A DNA stretch of 64,000 nucleotides from GCA-2737725 sp033763995 (lineage in GTDB: Bacteria > Pseudomonadota > Alphaproteobacteria > Rhodospirillales > Rhodospirillaceae). Positions 49,504 through 58,573 of this stretch are shown in pieces. Below the pieces are notes generated by a model. It was not told the origin of the DNA, made no database searches, and saw only the letters and a list, made by a program, of their open reading frames with translations. How positions within the stretch are numbered: the stretch's first letter is position 1; each line of letters starts with the position of its first letter. Position numbers and translations under genes: made by a program. The stretch spans positions 1-64,000 of the forward strand of contig JANRJL010000103.1 in the NCBI GenBank assembly GCA_033763995.1. The letters are read 5' to 3'.

Positions 49504-52500
49504 ATGTCTATTTTTGACGTTACGCCCGAAGATATTGCATCTCTGAGTGATGAAGACCTTCGCAACCTCATTGGCAGGCTATGTGAGGCCGAGCTTGGAG
49601 TGCGAGGCTTACCTGTAGCCAGCGTGACTTATGGCGGCAACCAGACAGCCAGCGATGGCGGCTTGGATGTGCGTGTTGAGCTACCCTCAACAGCAACAAT
49701 TGACGGCTATATTCCGCGCAACAATACCGGATTTCAGGTTAAAGCATGTGACATGCCGCGCGCCGAGATTTTGGAGGAAATGAAACCAAAAGGAGCTTTG
49801 CGAGCATCAATCTTGGATCTTGCGAGCAAGAACGGCGCATATGTCATCGTCAGTTCAAAGGGGTCGGTTACGGACAGTGCGCTTTCTGTGCGGCGAACGG
49901 CTATGAGCGATGCGTTGATCGGAGCTACTGCGACTGGTGCGTTGTTGATAGACTTCTTTGATCGGACGAGGCTTGCGTCTTGGGTGCGCGCCCACCCTGG
50001 TGTCGTTCTTTGGGTTCGAGAAAAAATTGGGCGGAGCTTGACCGGCTGGCGCCCATATGAGTCCTGGGCGAATCCTTCAGAACAGGTCACGGCGGAGTAT
50101 CTCGTTGATGATGGCTTTCGCATCAAAGGAGGTACTGAAATACCCTCGGCCGGGCTTTCGGTCGTGGATGGGATACAAAACATACGTCGCAAGCTCGGGC
50201 AGTCCGGCATCTCTATCCGCCTTGTGGGCCTTTCGGGCGTGGGTAAGACTAGATTTGTTCAGGCGTTGTTTGATGAGCGCATCGGTAATGATGCGCTCGA
50301 TAAGACACTGGCTATCTATACAAATCTTGCCGATAACCCCAATCCACAGCCCGTAGCCATTTTGACCGATCTTGTTGCTAGCAATCGTCGAGCTGTGTTG
50401 ATCGTAGACAATTGTCCACCAGACCTTCATCGCCGCCTAACCGAGATCTGCAAGCGTGATCAATGCCCTGTAAACGTCATTACAGTTGAATACGACATCA
50501 GAGAAGATCAGCCAGAGGGAACGGAGGTCGTGATTCTCGAGCCGTCTACAGCGGCCTTGATCGAGAAACTCGTGCCAATACGGTATCCGAACGTCACGGC
50601 AGTAGATGCCAGGACAATTTCAATTTTCTCCGGTGGTAACGCCCGCATTGCGCTTACCTTGGCTAGTAGCGTTGATCGCGGTGGTGAATTGTCCGAGCTC
50701 AACGATGAAGATCTTTTTCGCAGGCTATTTGACCAACGTCACGACAAGGACAGTGATCTCTTAACTGTCGCTCAAGCGTGCTCATTGGTGTACTCGTTTG
50801 AAGGAGAAGATCTCACAAGTTCTGATTCGGAGCTAGTTAGACTGGCTGCCGTTGTCGGAAAAACCTCACAAGAGATCTATACTGGCCTTGCGGAATTAAA
50901 GCGCCGCGACCTATTGCAGTCGCGTGGCCGGTGGAGGGCTATTCTGCCTCATGCAGTAGCTAATCGGCTTGCAGCGCTCGCACTACAAAACAATCCTCTC
51001 GCAAAAATTGAAGAGCATATCGCCAATTCAATGGCGCCCCGGATGCTCAAGTCGTTCTCTAGGCGCGTCGGTTTTCTCCATGACAGACGTGAAGCACGCA
51101 GCCTCGTAGCGCGGTGGATGGCGCCCGGAGAAATGCTGGCGGACATAGGGGGCTTGAGCGATCTGGGGCAGGAGATTTTTGTCAACTTGGCGCCAGTTGA
51201 TACGGAGGGCGCTTTGTCAGCGCTTGAGAGATTACTGTCAGAAGAGGACGGAATCCGCGCTCTGAAAAAGCCGAAGTATGTGCGGCTGTTAAAATCCATC
51301 GCCTACGAGCAACACTTGTTCGAGCGCTGCTGCAAACTACTGGTGGCAATGGTCGAAGATGAAACTGTGCAAGACCGAAGTTTACGTACACAGGCGTTTG
51401 AGGCTTGTACCTCATTGTTTCATTGTGTGCTCTCTGGAACCTATGCGTCCATCAGTCAGAGGGTTAATCTTGTCAGATCAATGCTGCAAGCTTCAAGCTC
51501 CCAACCCCATGCTTTGGGTATAGCCTGTCTAAAGGCGCTTCTGAAGACGTCTCTGTTTTCTGCGTCTTTCACGTTCGACTTTGGTGCGAGGCCGCGCGAT
51601 TTTGGCTTTAAGCCAAAAAACAGAGATGAATTCCAAGCATGGTACTCGGAAGTGGTCGCTCTTGCCTTAGAGCTGGCAGTTCGTGGGGACGAACTCGGGT
51701 CTGTAGTCCGTAATGTCATAGCGGAAAACATTCGCGGTCTATGGAGGGTAACCGAACTTTACGATCAGATTGAGCGATTGTGTTTGACGATTCGGTTAGC
51801 CCAGTTCTGGACTGAGGGTTGGATAGCTGTTCGCACTGCCCTGTTTTATGATGGCAAGTCGCTAGCGCCAACCGCTTTGGCGCGATTACAAGCGTTAGAG
51901 CGGACGTTAAGGCCTAAAGACCTTTTCGAGCAAGTTCTTGGTCAAGTGCTATCCACAACCCATGTGGACGTCACATTAGACTTAGACAACGTCTATGGCG
52001 CGTTTTCTGACGAACAATCTGAAAGCGCGTCGCTGCGATTGGAACGCAACGAGGCTTTAGCCTTTGAATTAGGCCAGCGCATTGCCAAAGAGCAGGACAT
52101 GCCTCCAGCACTTCTGGAACGACTGGTTGGTGGTGAAGGGCGGATTTGGTCATTTGCGAGGGGTCTAGCTGACGGCTCGAAAGATCTACGGACAACGTGG
52201 ACCACGCTTGCCAGGGCTTTTGTCGCCGCTGAAGAAAGCAAGAGAAGTTTTCACATTCGTCAGGGGTTTTTGAGTCGAGTATTCGAACTCAACCCTCATC
52301 TCGCCCACGAATTCTTGGATTTGGCGATTCAAGATAAAGTAAATGGATGCTGGTGCCCGACGCTTGAGACCTCCATTACTCTGGATAAGCGGTCTGTCGA
52401 AAGGTTGCTAAAGTCTTTGGGAACAAACCTGGCGCCGATTCATCTTTATCGCACACTTGCTTTTGGTCGCGTCATAGACAGTATTGATGAGAACAGCATT

Positions 52501-53337
52501 AGCGAACTCGTCGTGAAGATAGGCGCATTGCCTAATGGTTTCGATGTTGCTCGAGAAATTCTAGAGGCGAGGATCCGCTCTGACAAAGATGCTGGGAGAG
52601 AGATATCCCCAGAAATTGTCAACGCTGCTAAACAGTTGCTGGCTCTTGCTTCGTTTGAAGAGGCCACCGACTTAAGCGACTACCATCTTGCGAGAGTCAT
52701 TGAGTCATGTTTGGTAGGCCATGGCGCGCGCGACGTCGCTGTAGAAATCACTCGAAAAATTGCGGCCGCTATTGCGTCAGGTAAGACTCATGGTTTTGTC
52801 AATCGAGAGGTAGTTAAGGCGCTGCTTAAAGCGCAGCCGCAGGCGGTGTTGGATGCACTATTTGGAGATAGCCAAGAAAACACTTGGCTGGGTATCGAGC
52901 TTCTTGACGCAGATGACGAAGACGAACGAATTGTCCCGATGGATTCCGTCTCTTCGGCTGACCTAATTGAATGGTGCCAAAGTGGGCCAGCCAATAGGTG
53001 GCTCGTTGCAGCGGCTATAGTGCCGGTGATTCATGAAGACACACAAACCAAGCAACTAGAATGGCCCGCAATCGCATTAGATGTCTTGCGGTCTGCGCCG
53101 GACCCAGGCGCCATTGTTAGGCGCTTTGCAGAGCGACTGCGACCCTCGAGTTGGACAGGCTCGCTTGGTGTGAAATTGCTTAGGAATTCTAGATTGTTAG
53201 GCGAGATTGAGAGATCTTTTGACCCCGCAATCGCTTTAGTCGCAGCTGAAGAGCGGGCAAGGCTCGTTGATGAAGCGCTGCTTGAGTCTCGTCGTGAAGC
53301 GACAGAAGATACAGATCGCGACGAACGATTCGAATAA
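49504..53337 (+). CDS. PD-(D/E)xK nuclease–STAND NTPase (Avs-like antiphage candidate)
   Basis: The 1,277-residue protein begins with a nuclease-like domain: Asp51 in SDGGLDVRVELP and GFQVKA with Gln78-x-Lys80, the (E/Q)xK end of a PD-(D/E)xK core. It is followed at about 235-310 by a STAND/NACHT-type NTPase with Walker A GLSGVGKT (about 242) and Walker B VLIVDN (Asp302). The last 700 residues are helical and repeat-like, as in sensor domains. This layout is that of Avs/AVAST immune proteins. The gene is AT-richer than both neighbours and stands alone, with signs of transfer. The exact family is not decided. Confidence 0.8.
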   Translation: MSIFDVTPEDIASLSDEDLRNLIGRLCEAELGVRGLPVASVTYGGNQTASDGGLDVRVELPSTATIDGYIPRNNTGFQVKACDMPRAEILEEMKPKGALRASILDLASKNGAYVIVSSKGSVTDSALSVRRTAMSDALIGATATGALLIDFFDRTRLASWVRAHPGVVLWVREKIGRSLTGWRPYESWANPSEQVTAEYLVDDGFRIKGGTEIPSAGLSVVDGIQNIRRKLGQSGISIRLVGLSGVGKTRFVQALFDERIGNDALDKTLAIYTNLADNPNPQPVAILTDLVASNRRAVLIVDNCPPDLHRRLTEICKRDQCPVNVITVEYDIREDQPEGTEVVILEPSTAALIEKLVPIRYPNVTAVDARTISIFSGGNARIALTLASSVDRGGELSELNDEDLFRRLFDQRHDKDSDLLTVAQACSLVYSFEGEDLTSSDSELVRLAAVVGKTSQEIYTGLAELKRRDLLQSRGRWRAILPHAVANRLAALALQNNPLAKIEEHIANSMAPRMLKSFSRRVGFLHDRREARSLVARWMAPGEMLADIGGLSDLGQEIFVNLAPVDTEGALSALERLLSEEDGIRALKKPKYVRLLKSIAYEQHLFERCCKLLVAMVEDETVQDRSLRTQAFEACTSLFHCVLSGTYASISQRVNLVRSMLQASSSQPHALGIACLKALLKTSLFSASFTFDFGARPRDFGFKPKNRDEFQAWYSEVVALALELAVRGDELGSVVRNVIAENIRGLWRVTELYDQIERLCLTIRLAQFWTEGWIAVRTALFYDGKSLAPTALARLQALERTLRPKDLFEQVLGQVLSTTHVDVTLDLDNVYGAFSDEQSESASLRLERNEALAFELGQRIAKEQDMPPALLERLVGGEGRIWSFARGLADGSKDLRTTWTTLARAFVAAEESKRSFHIRQGFLSRVFELNPHLAHEFLDLAIQDKVNGCWCPTLETSITLDKRSVERLLKSLGTNLAPIHLYRTLAFGRVIDSIDENSISELVVKIGALPNGFDVAREILEARIRSDKDAGREISPEIVNAAKQLLALASFEEATDLSDYHLARVIESCLVGHGARDVAVEITRKIAAAIASGKTHGFVNREVVKALLKAQPQAVLDALFGDSQENTWLGIELLDADDEDERIVPMDSVSSADLIEWCQSGPANRWLVAAAIVPVIHEDTQTKQLEWPAIALDVLRSAPDPGAIVRRFAERLRPSSWTGSLGVKLLRNSRLLGEIERSFDPAIALVAAEERARLVDEALLESRREATEDTDRDERFE

Positions 53338-53352
53338 TCAACGTTCCCGCCC

Positions 53353-53811
53353 TCACACCCACCTTCTCACGCGGCGGGCGTAGTCGTCATAGACAGCGCC
53401 GAATTTCGCGCGCATGACGCGCTCCTCGGGGATGATCTGAAAGCGCGTGATGAAGGCGACAAAAGCGACCGGGCCCAGCAGCGTCCACGGCACCGCAAGA
53501 TAGACGGCCCACGCAAGAAGCAGCGAGGCCATGCCCACGTACATGGGATTGCGCGTGTAACGAAACACGCCGCCGGTCACCAGGTTCGAGGCGTCGTCGA
53601 TCTTGATGGGATTGAAGGTGGTCTTGGCCCTGGCGAACTCGCGCAGCCCCAGCGGCGTGACGACGGCCACGGCGGCGAAGGCGACGATCAAGGCGATGCG
53701 CAGCGCCGGGTTCAGGTCGACGGGCGTCGCCTCGCGCGCGCCCCACCACATCAGCAGGGCGACGAGCGCGAAGATCACGGGCGGCGGAATGCGGTGTTCG
53801 AGGAATGTCAT
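53353..53811 (-). CDS. Isoprenylcysteine carboxyl methyltransferase-like membrane protein
   Basis: The 152-residue membrane protein of the ICMT/PEMT family has GGVFRYTRNPMYVGMASLLLAWAVYL (SAM site) and EERVMRAKFGAVYDDYARRVRRW, with about four hydrophobic segments. Bacterial members methylate small lipophilic or thiol substrates, mostly undefined. Its start is 3 bases after the stop of the MDR oxidoreductase gene, so both are co-transcribed. Confidence 0.88.
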   Translation of the reverse strand: MTFLEHRIPPPVIFALVALLMWWGAREATPVDLNPALRIALIVAFAAVAVVTPLGLREFARAKTTFNPIKIDDASNLVTGGVFRYTRNPMYVGMASLLLAWAVYLAVPWTLLGPVAFVAFITRFQIIPEERVMRAKFGAVYDDYARRVRRWV

Positions 53812-53814
53812 GGC

Positions 53815-54921
53815 TCATTCTCCCACAGTCAGAATGACCTTGCCGCGCGCGCGACCGGTGTCGAGGTAGCCGAGCGCCGCCGCGGTGTCGCTCAAAGGAT
53901 AGGTGCGGTCGATCACGGTGGTGAGTTTGCCCGCGCGCATCATGTCGGCGAGAATCGCGAGATCGGCCTTGCTGCTCTCGGCGATGAAGAAGCTGAGCTG
54001 CTCGTCGAGCACCGCCGACAAAAACAGCCCCTTGATCGGTTGCGACAGGGGCCCGATCCACGGGTCGTCGTCGGGCCCGCCGCCGCCGATCAGCACCGCC
54101 CGCCCACCCGGCTTCAGCACGCGACGCAGGTCCAACAGCCCGTGGTTGCCGACGCAGTCGTAGATGAGGTCGTAGCGCGTCGTTCCTTCGGTGAAGTTCT
54201 CGCGCGTGTAGTCGATCACCCGGTCGGCGCCGATGCCTTGCACCATCTCGATGTTGCGCGCGCTGGTCACGCCGGTCACCTCGGCGCCGAGGGCTTTGGC
54301 GATCTGCACCGCGTAGGTGCCCACACCGCCCGAGGCGCCGTTGATCAGCACCTTCTGCCCCGCGCGAAGTTGGCCCTTGTCGCGCAGGCCCTGCAGCGCG
54401 GTGAGGCCGGCGATGTGCACGCCCGCCGCCTGTTCGAACGAGACGTTGTCCGGTTTCGGCACGACGGCGCCCGTGGCGCGGGCGACGATGTACTCCGAGA
54501 ACGCGCCGGTGCGCCCGCCGAACACCGCGTCGCCCGGCTTGAACTGCGTCACGTTCTTGCCCACGGTCTCGACCACGCCCGCGTAATCGGTGCCGAGCCG
54601 GATCTCGCGCGGCTTGCGCAGGCCCATGACCGCGCGCACCACGTAGGGCTTGCCGCGCACCAGGTGCCACTCGGCGGGGTTGACCGCCGCCGCGCGCACC
54701 TTCACCAGCACCTGATCGTCGTCCGGCGCGGGTTTGGCGACGTCCTCGAGCTTCAGAATCTCCGGCGGGCCGTACTCGCATTGAACCACGGCCTTGATGC
54801 GCGTGCCTGCAATCGCTGCGGTCTGGCCGCAGCTGTTGTCCGACATCGCGTAAGCGATGAGCCCGGCGACGACGACGAGGCCCAGCAGCCCGCCGAGTAT
54901 CCGACCTGTCCACTTGAGCAT
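53815..54921 (-). CDS. NAD(P)-dependent MDR/quinone-oxidoreductase-like protein
   Basis: The 368-residue protein is an MDR-type oxidoreductase without the zinc ligands. It has a membrane segment at its N terminus (ILGGLLGLVVVAGLIAYAM), then VQCEYGPPEILKLEDVAKP, the cofactor motif INGASGGVGTYAVQIAKALGAEVTGV and YDLIYDCVGNHGLLDL. It is probably an anchored quinone or enone reductase. It is followed without a gap by the ICMT-like gene. Confidence 0.88.
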   Translation of the reverse strand: MLKWTGRILGGLLGLVVVAGLIAYAMSDNSCGQTAAIAGTRIKAVVQCEYGPPEILKLEDVAKPAPDDDQVLVKVRAAAVNPAEWHLVRGKPYVVRAVMGLRKPREIRLGTDYAGVVETVGKNVTQFKPGDAVFGGRTGAFSEYIVARATGAVVPKPDNVSFEQAAGVHIAGLTALQGLRDKGQLRAGQKVLINGASGGVGTYAVQIAKALGAEVTGVTSARNIEMVQGIGADRVIDYTRENFTEGTTRYDLIYDCVGNHGLLDLRRVLKPGGRAVLIGGGGPDDDPWIGPLSQPIKGLFLSAVLDEQLSFFIAESSKADLAILADMMRAGKLTTVIDRTYPLSDTAAALGYLDTGRARGKVILTVGE

Positions 54922-54945
54922 GACCTGTCTCCTTGTTCCGCTCTC

Positions 54946-55365
54946 TCACCACTCGCCGGCGTCGGGCATGGAGGCCCAGGGCTCGGCGGGCGGCAGGGCC
55001 TTGCCCTTTTGCAGCAGCTCGATGGAAATGCCGTCGGGCGAGCGCACGAAGGCCATGGCGCCGTCGCGCGGAGGATGCGCGATCAGCGCGCCCTTGGCCT
55101 TCATGTCGGCGCAAGCGGCGTAGATGTCGTCGACCTGATAGGCGATGTGGCTGAAGTTGCCGCGCGCGGCGCGCTCGGCCGCGTCGTGGTAATACACCAC
55201 TTCGATCTGCGCCGCGTCGTCGCCGGGGGCGGCCAGAAACACGATGGTGCAGGGCCGCTTGGTGCCCTCAAAGCGCTTGATCTCGGTGAGGCCCATTTGG
55301 CCGACGTAAAAATTCAACGCCTCGTCCAGGTCGCTCACGCGCACGGCGGTGTGGAGGTAGCGCAT
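54946..55365 (-). CDS. VOC-family (glyoxalase I-like) protein
   Basis: The 139-residue protein of the VOC/glyoxalase fold has MRYLHTAVRVSDLDEALNFYVGQMGL at the start (metal-binding His), the central IEVVYYHD (Glu), NFSHIAYQVDDI (His) and DGISIELLQ (Glu), matching the four metal ligands of lactoylglutathione lyase. ATG 55365 is preferred over the upstream start. A glutathione transferase gene lies nearby on the same strand, so both may act in glutathione-dependent detoxification. Confidence 0.88.
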   Translation of the reverse strand: MRYLHTAVRVSDLDEALNFYVGQMGLTEIKRFEGTKRPCTIVFLAAPGDDAAQIEVVYYHDAAERAARGNFSHIAYQVDDIYAACADMKAKGALIAHPPRDGAMAFVRSPDGISIELLQKGKALPPAEPWASMPDAGEW

Positions 55366-55484
55366 GTCACGTCCCCTAGGGTCGGCAAGTGATGCGATCA
55401 CAAGAGATCAGGCGGCCGCCCACAAAGCAAACGACAGAACCGTAATCCTGTCTTAGGACAAGTTCGGCGCTGCGTGTCGGCGCG

Positions 55485-56108
55485 TCAAGGCCCGCCGTCG
55501 CGGCCGTGGGTCACGAAGGCCGGGCGGCGGCACAGGCGCTCATAATAGGCCGCCACCGCCGGAAAGACCGGGCGGTCGATGGGTGCCGCGATCCAGCGAT
55601 GGACCGCGAGCCCGATGGGAATATCGGCGACGGTAAAATCGGGCCCCGTCACGTGGGCCTGCGTCTTGGCGAGCTGCCCGTCGAGCAGGGCGATGTGCGC
55701 GTTCCAGGCCGTCACGGAGTCGGCGATACGGCCCGCATCGGTGAACGCCGGATTTTTCCGCACCAGCGCCATGAAGGCATAGAACCAGGCGTTGTTGAAC
55801 TCGGTGGCCTGCCAGTCCATCCACTGTTCGACGATCGCGCGCGGCTCCGGGGCCGTGGGCAACAAGTCCGTGCGGCCATGCTTGGCGGCGAGATAGCGCA
55901 CGATGGTGTTGGACTCGCGAAGGACAAAGCCGTCGTCGACGATCACCGGCACCAGGCCCGCCGGATTGAGCGCGAGAAACTCGGGTTCGCGCGTGGAGCG
56001 AAAGCCCGCGCCCCAATCCTCGCGCGTGCACGCGAGCCCAAGTTCGTCGCAAGCCCACAGCACCTTGCGGACGTTGATGGAGGCGGCCCGGCCTAGAATT
56101 TTCAGCAT
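55485..56108 (-). CDS. Glutathione S-transferase
   Basis: The 207-residue GST has the thioredoxin-like N-terminal domain with LGRAASINVRKVLWACDELGL (catalytic Ser), NPAGLVPVIVDDGFVLRESNTIVRYLA (cis-Pro and glutathione-binding ES), and a helical C-terminal domain with VADIPIGLAVHRW. ATG 56108 starts at the first strand; other ATGs lie upstream. Confidence 0.9.
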   Translation of the reverse strand: MLKILGRAASINVRKVLWACDELGLACTREDWGAGFRSTREPEFLALNPAGLVPVIVDDGFVLRESNTIVRYLAAKHGRTDLLPTAPEPRAIVEQWMDWQATEFNNAWFYAFMALVRKNPAFTDAGRIADSVTAWNAHIALLDGQLAKTQAHVTGPDFTVADIPIGLAVHRWIAAPIDRPVFPAVAAYYERLCRRPAFVTHGRDGGP

Positions 56109-56205
56109 GATGTTCTCGCGGTTGATGTTTGGCATATTTTCTAACGGTGCTTTAACGCACGCCAGAGCGAACATGTCGCACGACAATTTCTATCGAGCGA
56201 GCTGA

Positions 56206-57345
56206 CTACTTGCAGGCGGGCGAGAGGGCGAAGGCAGCTCCGGCGATGAAGCAAGCCACATCGGGCGGCGGCGGGACGGCGGACTTGCCCTCCAGCACCA
56301 CGCGGGCGGCCTTGTCGATGCCGGCCAGCGGCGGTTCCCCCAAGCCCCGGTCGGCCAACGTGGCGGCGTTGGTCACGGCGCGGGCGATGTCGGACCAATA
56401 GGTCAGGTGATCCTCAAGGCGCGCCGTGGCGGCGGCGAGGCGGGCGCGGGCGGTCCCGGCGGTTTCGTCGGCGGCGCGGTAGGGCTTGGTGAATTTTTCC
56501 AACTCACTGCTGGTTTTTGCCAGCTCATCGATGGCCATGCCCAGCAATTCGTCGGCGTGGCTGTTGGCGGCGGGGCTTTGGTGCTCGGCGACGGCCTGGG
56601 CGATGGACGCGTCCCACGGCTTGAGCGCTCCGGCCAAGCCCTCGCGCGCTTTCAGCAGCGCGGTTTCGGCGGCTTGCGCCTGAGCCTTGGCGGCGGTGGC
56701 CTCGGCGCGCAAGGTGCGGATCAAGCCCATCTCTTTGTTGCTTAGCGCAAGCAGCGAAAAGGGGCAGGGGTCAAGCGTGCCTGCATCAAGCGTGTCGGCC
56801 CAAGCGCCCAAGGCGAGCATGGCGACATGTTCGATCTCGGAAATCGGCGCGCAGGATTCCTTCTCACACGACAGCCGATCAGATGCCGACGGGACGACCT
56901 CGTCCGCCCGGATACGCGCCACGGCGTTGGCCAGAGCGTCCGCTTGCGCGTGGTACGCCCGCGCCGCGTCGCTCAGCGCCTGACGCGCGCCGCGCAGCTG
57001 TCGGTCGGCCTCGACGCGGGCGATCAAGGCCGGGCGTTCGGCGGTCACGGCGGAATCATATGTGGCTTTGGCCACGCGCAGGGCGTTCATGGCGGCATCG
57101 AGGGCCGGTTCGTCGCGGGCCTGACGCGCGCCGATCACGCTGGCCGTGGCCTTGTCGACCTCGGCGTAAGTGGCAATCACCTTGGCACGCGCCGCTTCTC
57201 CGTCGGCGTAAACCTTGTCGCGTTTGGATTGAAGATCTGTTAGGGCCTTTTGCAGCTCGCCCAAGGGTGGAGCACACGCACGGTCCTCGGCCCAGGCGTG
57301 ACCGAAACTCACCGCAAACAAGAGAGCGAGGCTAATTGCCCGCAT
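56206..57345 (-). CDS. Secreted coiled-coil protein of unknown function
   Basis: The 379-residue protein has a signal peptide (MRAISLALLFAVSFGHAWA) followed by long Ala/Glu/Lys/Arg-rich helices (about residues 28-130 and 210-330) that would form coiled coils. Cys pairs (LSCEKESCAP and one at the C terminus) may form disulphides. I recognise no family. It overlaps by 14 bases the gene upstream on the same strand, a DUF3089 protein, so they are coupled. Confidence 0.65.
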   Translation of the reverse strand: MRAISLALLFAVSFGHAWAEDRACAPPLGELQKALTDLQSKRDKVYADGEAARAKVIATYAEVDKATASVIGARQARDEPALDAAMNALRVAKATYDSAVTAERPALIARVEADRQLRGARQALSDAARAYHAQADALANAVARIRADEVVPSASDRLSCEKESCAPISEIEHVAMLALGAWADTLDAGTLDPCPFSLLALSNKEMGLIRTLRAEATAAKAQAQAAETALLKAREGLAGALKPWDASIAQAVAEHQSPAANSHADELLGMAIDELAKTSSELEKFTKPYRAADETAGTARARLAAATARLEDHLTYWSDIARAVTNAATLADRGLGEPPLAGIDKAARVVLEGKSAVPPPPDVACFIAGAAFALSPACK

Positions 57346-58477
57346 TGGCGCGCAGCTTCAGGTACGCGCCGACGCGCACGATGGCGTTGTCGCGGATATT
57401 CTTGAAAAACAGATCGATGTCGTGGAAGTGCAGATTCTCGCCCGGCAGCACCAGCAATTTGAAAACGTCGGACGTGGGGATGTCCGCATAGAGCATGCCG
57501 TCCCTGCAGGTCGCACCCACCGCGCCCGCTTTCAGCGCGGGCAAGGGGCCCGGCGCCGCTACGCCCGGCAATGCGCCCAAATTGGCGCTGGCTGGTGCGT
57601 CGGGCGCATCGAGCGCGAAGGTGAGCGGGTTGACGCACAGCGATTCCGACCCCTCGCGTGTCTTGAAGCGCGCTTCGTAGCGCGCGGCGGTGCGCTCGGC
57701 GACCGCCTTGCCGTCGCCGCCGGGCCCCAGCGTGTTCCAGCTCACCATGCAGCCAGTGTCGTCGGGCTTGGCGCAGGGCACGATGGTTTTGTACTGGCGC
57801 CCGAAGACGCCCACCGGAAAGCCGATCCCGATGGCGTAAGCGGCCACGAACTGCGGGCGGATGGACGAGGCATCCACCATCTCCTCCAGCAACTGGCCGA
57901 TGAAAAAGGTGCCTTGGCTGTGCCCGGCGAGAATGAAGGGCCGGCCGTCGTTGTAGCGGTCGAGATAGAACTGAAAGGCGGTTTTGACGTCCTGGTAGGC
58001 CAGCGCGCGGGCCTTGTCGCCGCTGTCGTCCTTGGCGTAGAGCGCCGCCGTGGCGGCCTGGCGATAGCGCGGCGCGTAAACGCGGCAGCAGCCGTTGAAC
58101 ACCGCCGCTTGGCGCGCGATCACGCTGATGTCGGTCCATTGGTTGGTGGCCGCGTCGCTGAGGTCCTGGTTCCAGTTGTCGCGCCCGCGAAACGTGGTGG
58201 GATGGATGTAAAATACATCCACCTGGGCCTCGTCCTGCAGGTCACCGACGGTCTCGCCCAGCGGCACCAGGTCGGCGGCATCGGGATGATCGGCGCCGGG
58301 CAGGGCGGCCCAGGCCGAGGGGTCGGCGTAGTTGGGCACGGGCGGGCGGACATAGGCGTCGAAGGGCTTGTCGAGCGGGCGCATGGCGGTCAGCAACGCG
58401 ATGCGCGGATAGAGCCAAAAGCCGCCCGCGACCAGCACGATCAGCGCCGCCACCACCGTCATCGTCAATCGATTCAT
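57332..58477 (-). CDS. DUF3089 alpha/beta-hydrolase-like protein
   Basis: The 381-residue protein has an N-terminal membrane anchor (VVAALIVLVAGGFWLYP) and DUF3089 features: DVFYIHPTTF, CRVYAPRYRQA and the nucleophile elbow ILAGHSQGTFF. The fold is alpha/beta hydrolase with Ser in GHSQG and His in LHFHDIDLF. It is likely an exported or periplasm-facing esterase; the substrate is unknown. Confidence 0.88.
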   Translation of the reverse strand: MNRLTMTVVAALIVLVAGGFWLYPRIALLTAMRPLDKPFDAYVRPPVPNYADPSAWAALPGADHPDAADLVPLGETVGDLQDEAQVDVFYIHPTTFRGRDNWNQDLSDAATNQWTDISVIARQAAVFNGCCRVYAPRYRQAATAALYAKDDSGDKARALAYQDVKTAFQFYLDRYNDGRPFILAGHSQGTFFIGQLLEEMVDASSIRPQFVAAYAIGIGFPVGVFGRQYKTIVPCAKPDDTGCMVSWNTLGPGGDGKAVAERTAARYEARFKTREGSESLCVNPLTFALDAPDAPASANLGALPGVAAPGPLPALKAGAVGATCRDGMLYADIPTSDVFKLLVLPGENLHFHDIDLFFKNIRDNAIVRVGAYLKLRANAGN

Positions 58478-58573
58478 CGTACGCTCTCTGGTCGCATCCG
58501 CAGGCGAATCACGCTTGCCTTTGCGCTATCATAGCCCGATGTGAACAATATGCCTGTGGAATCGGGGCCTGCC

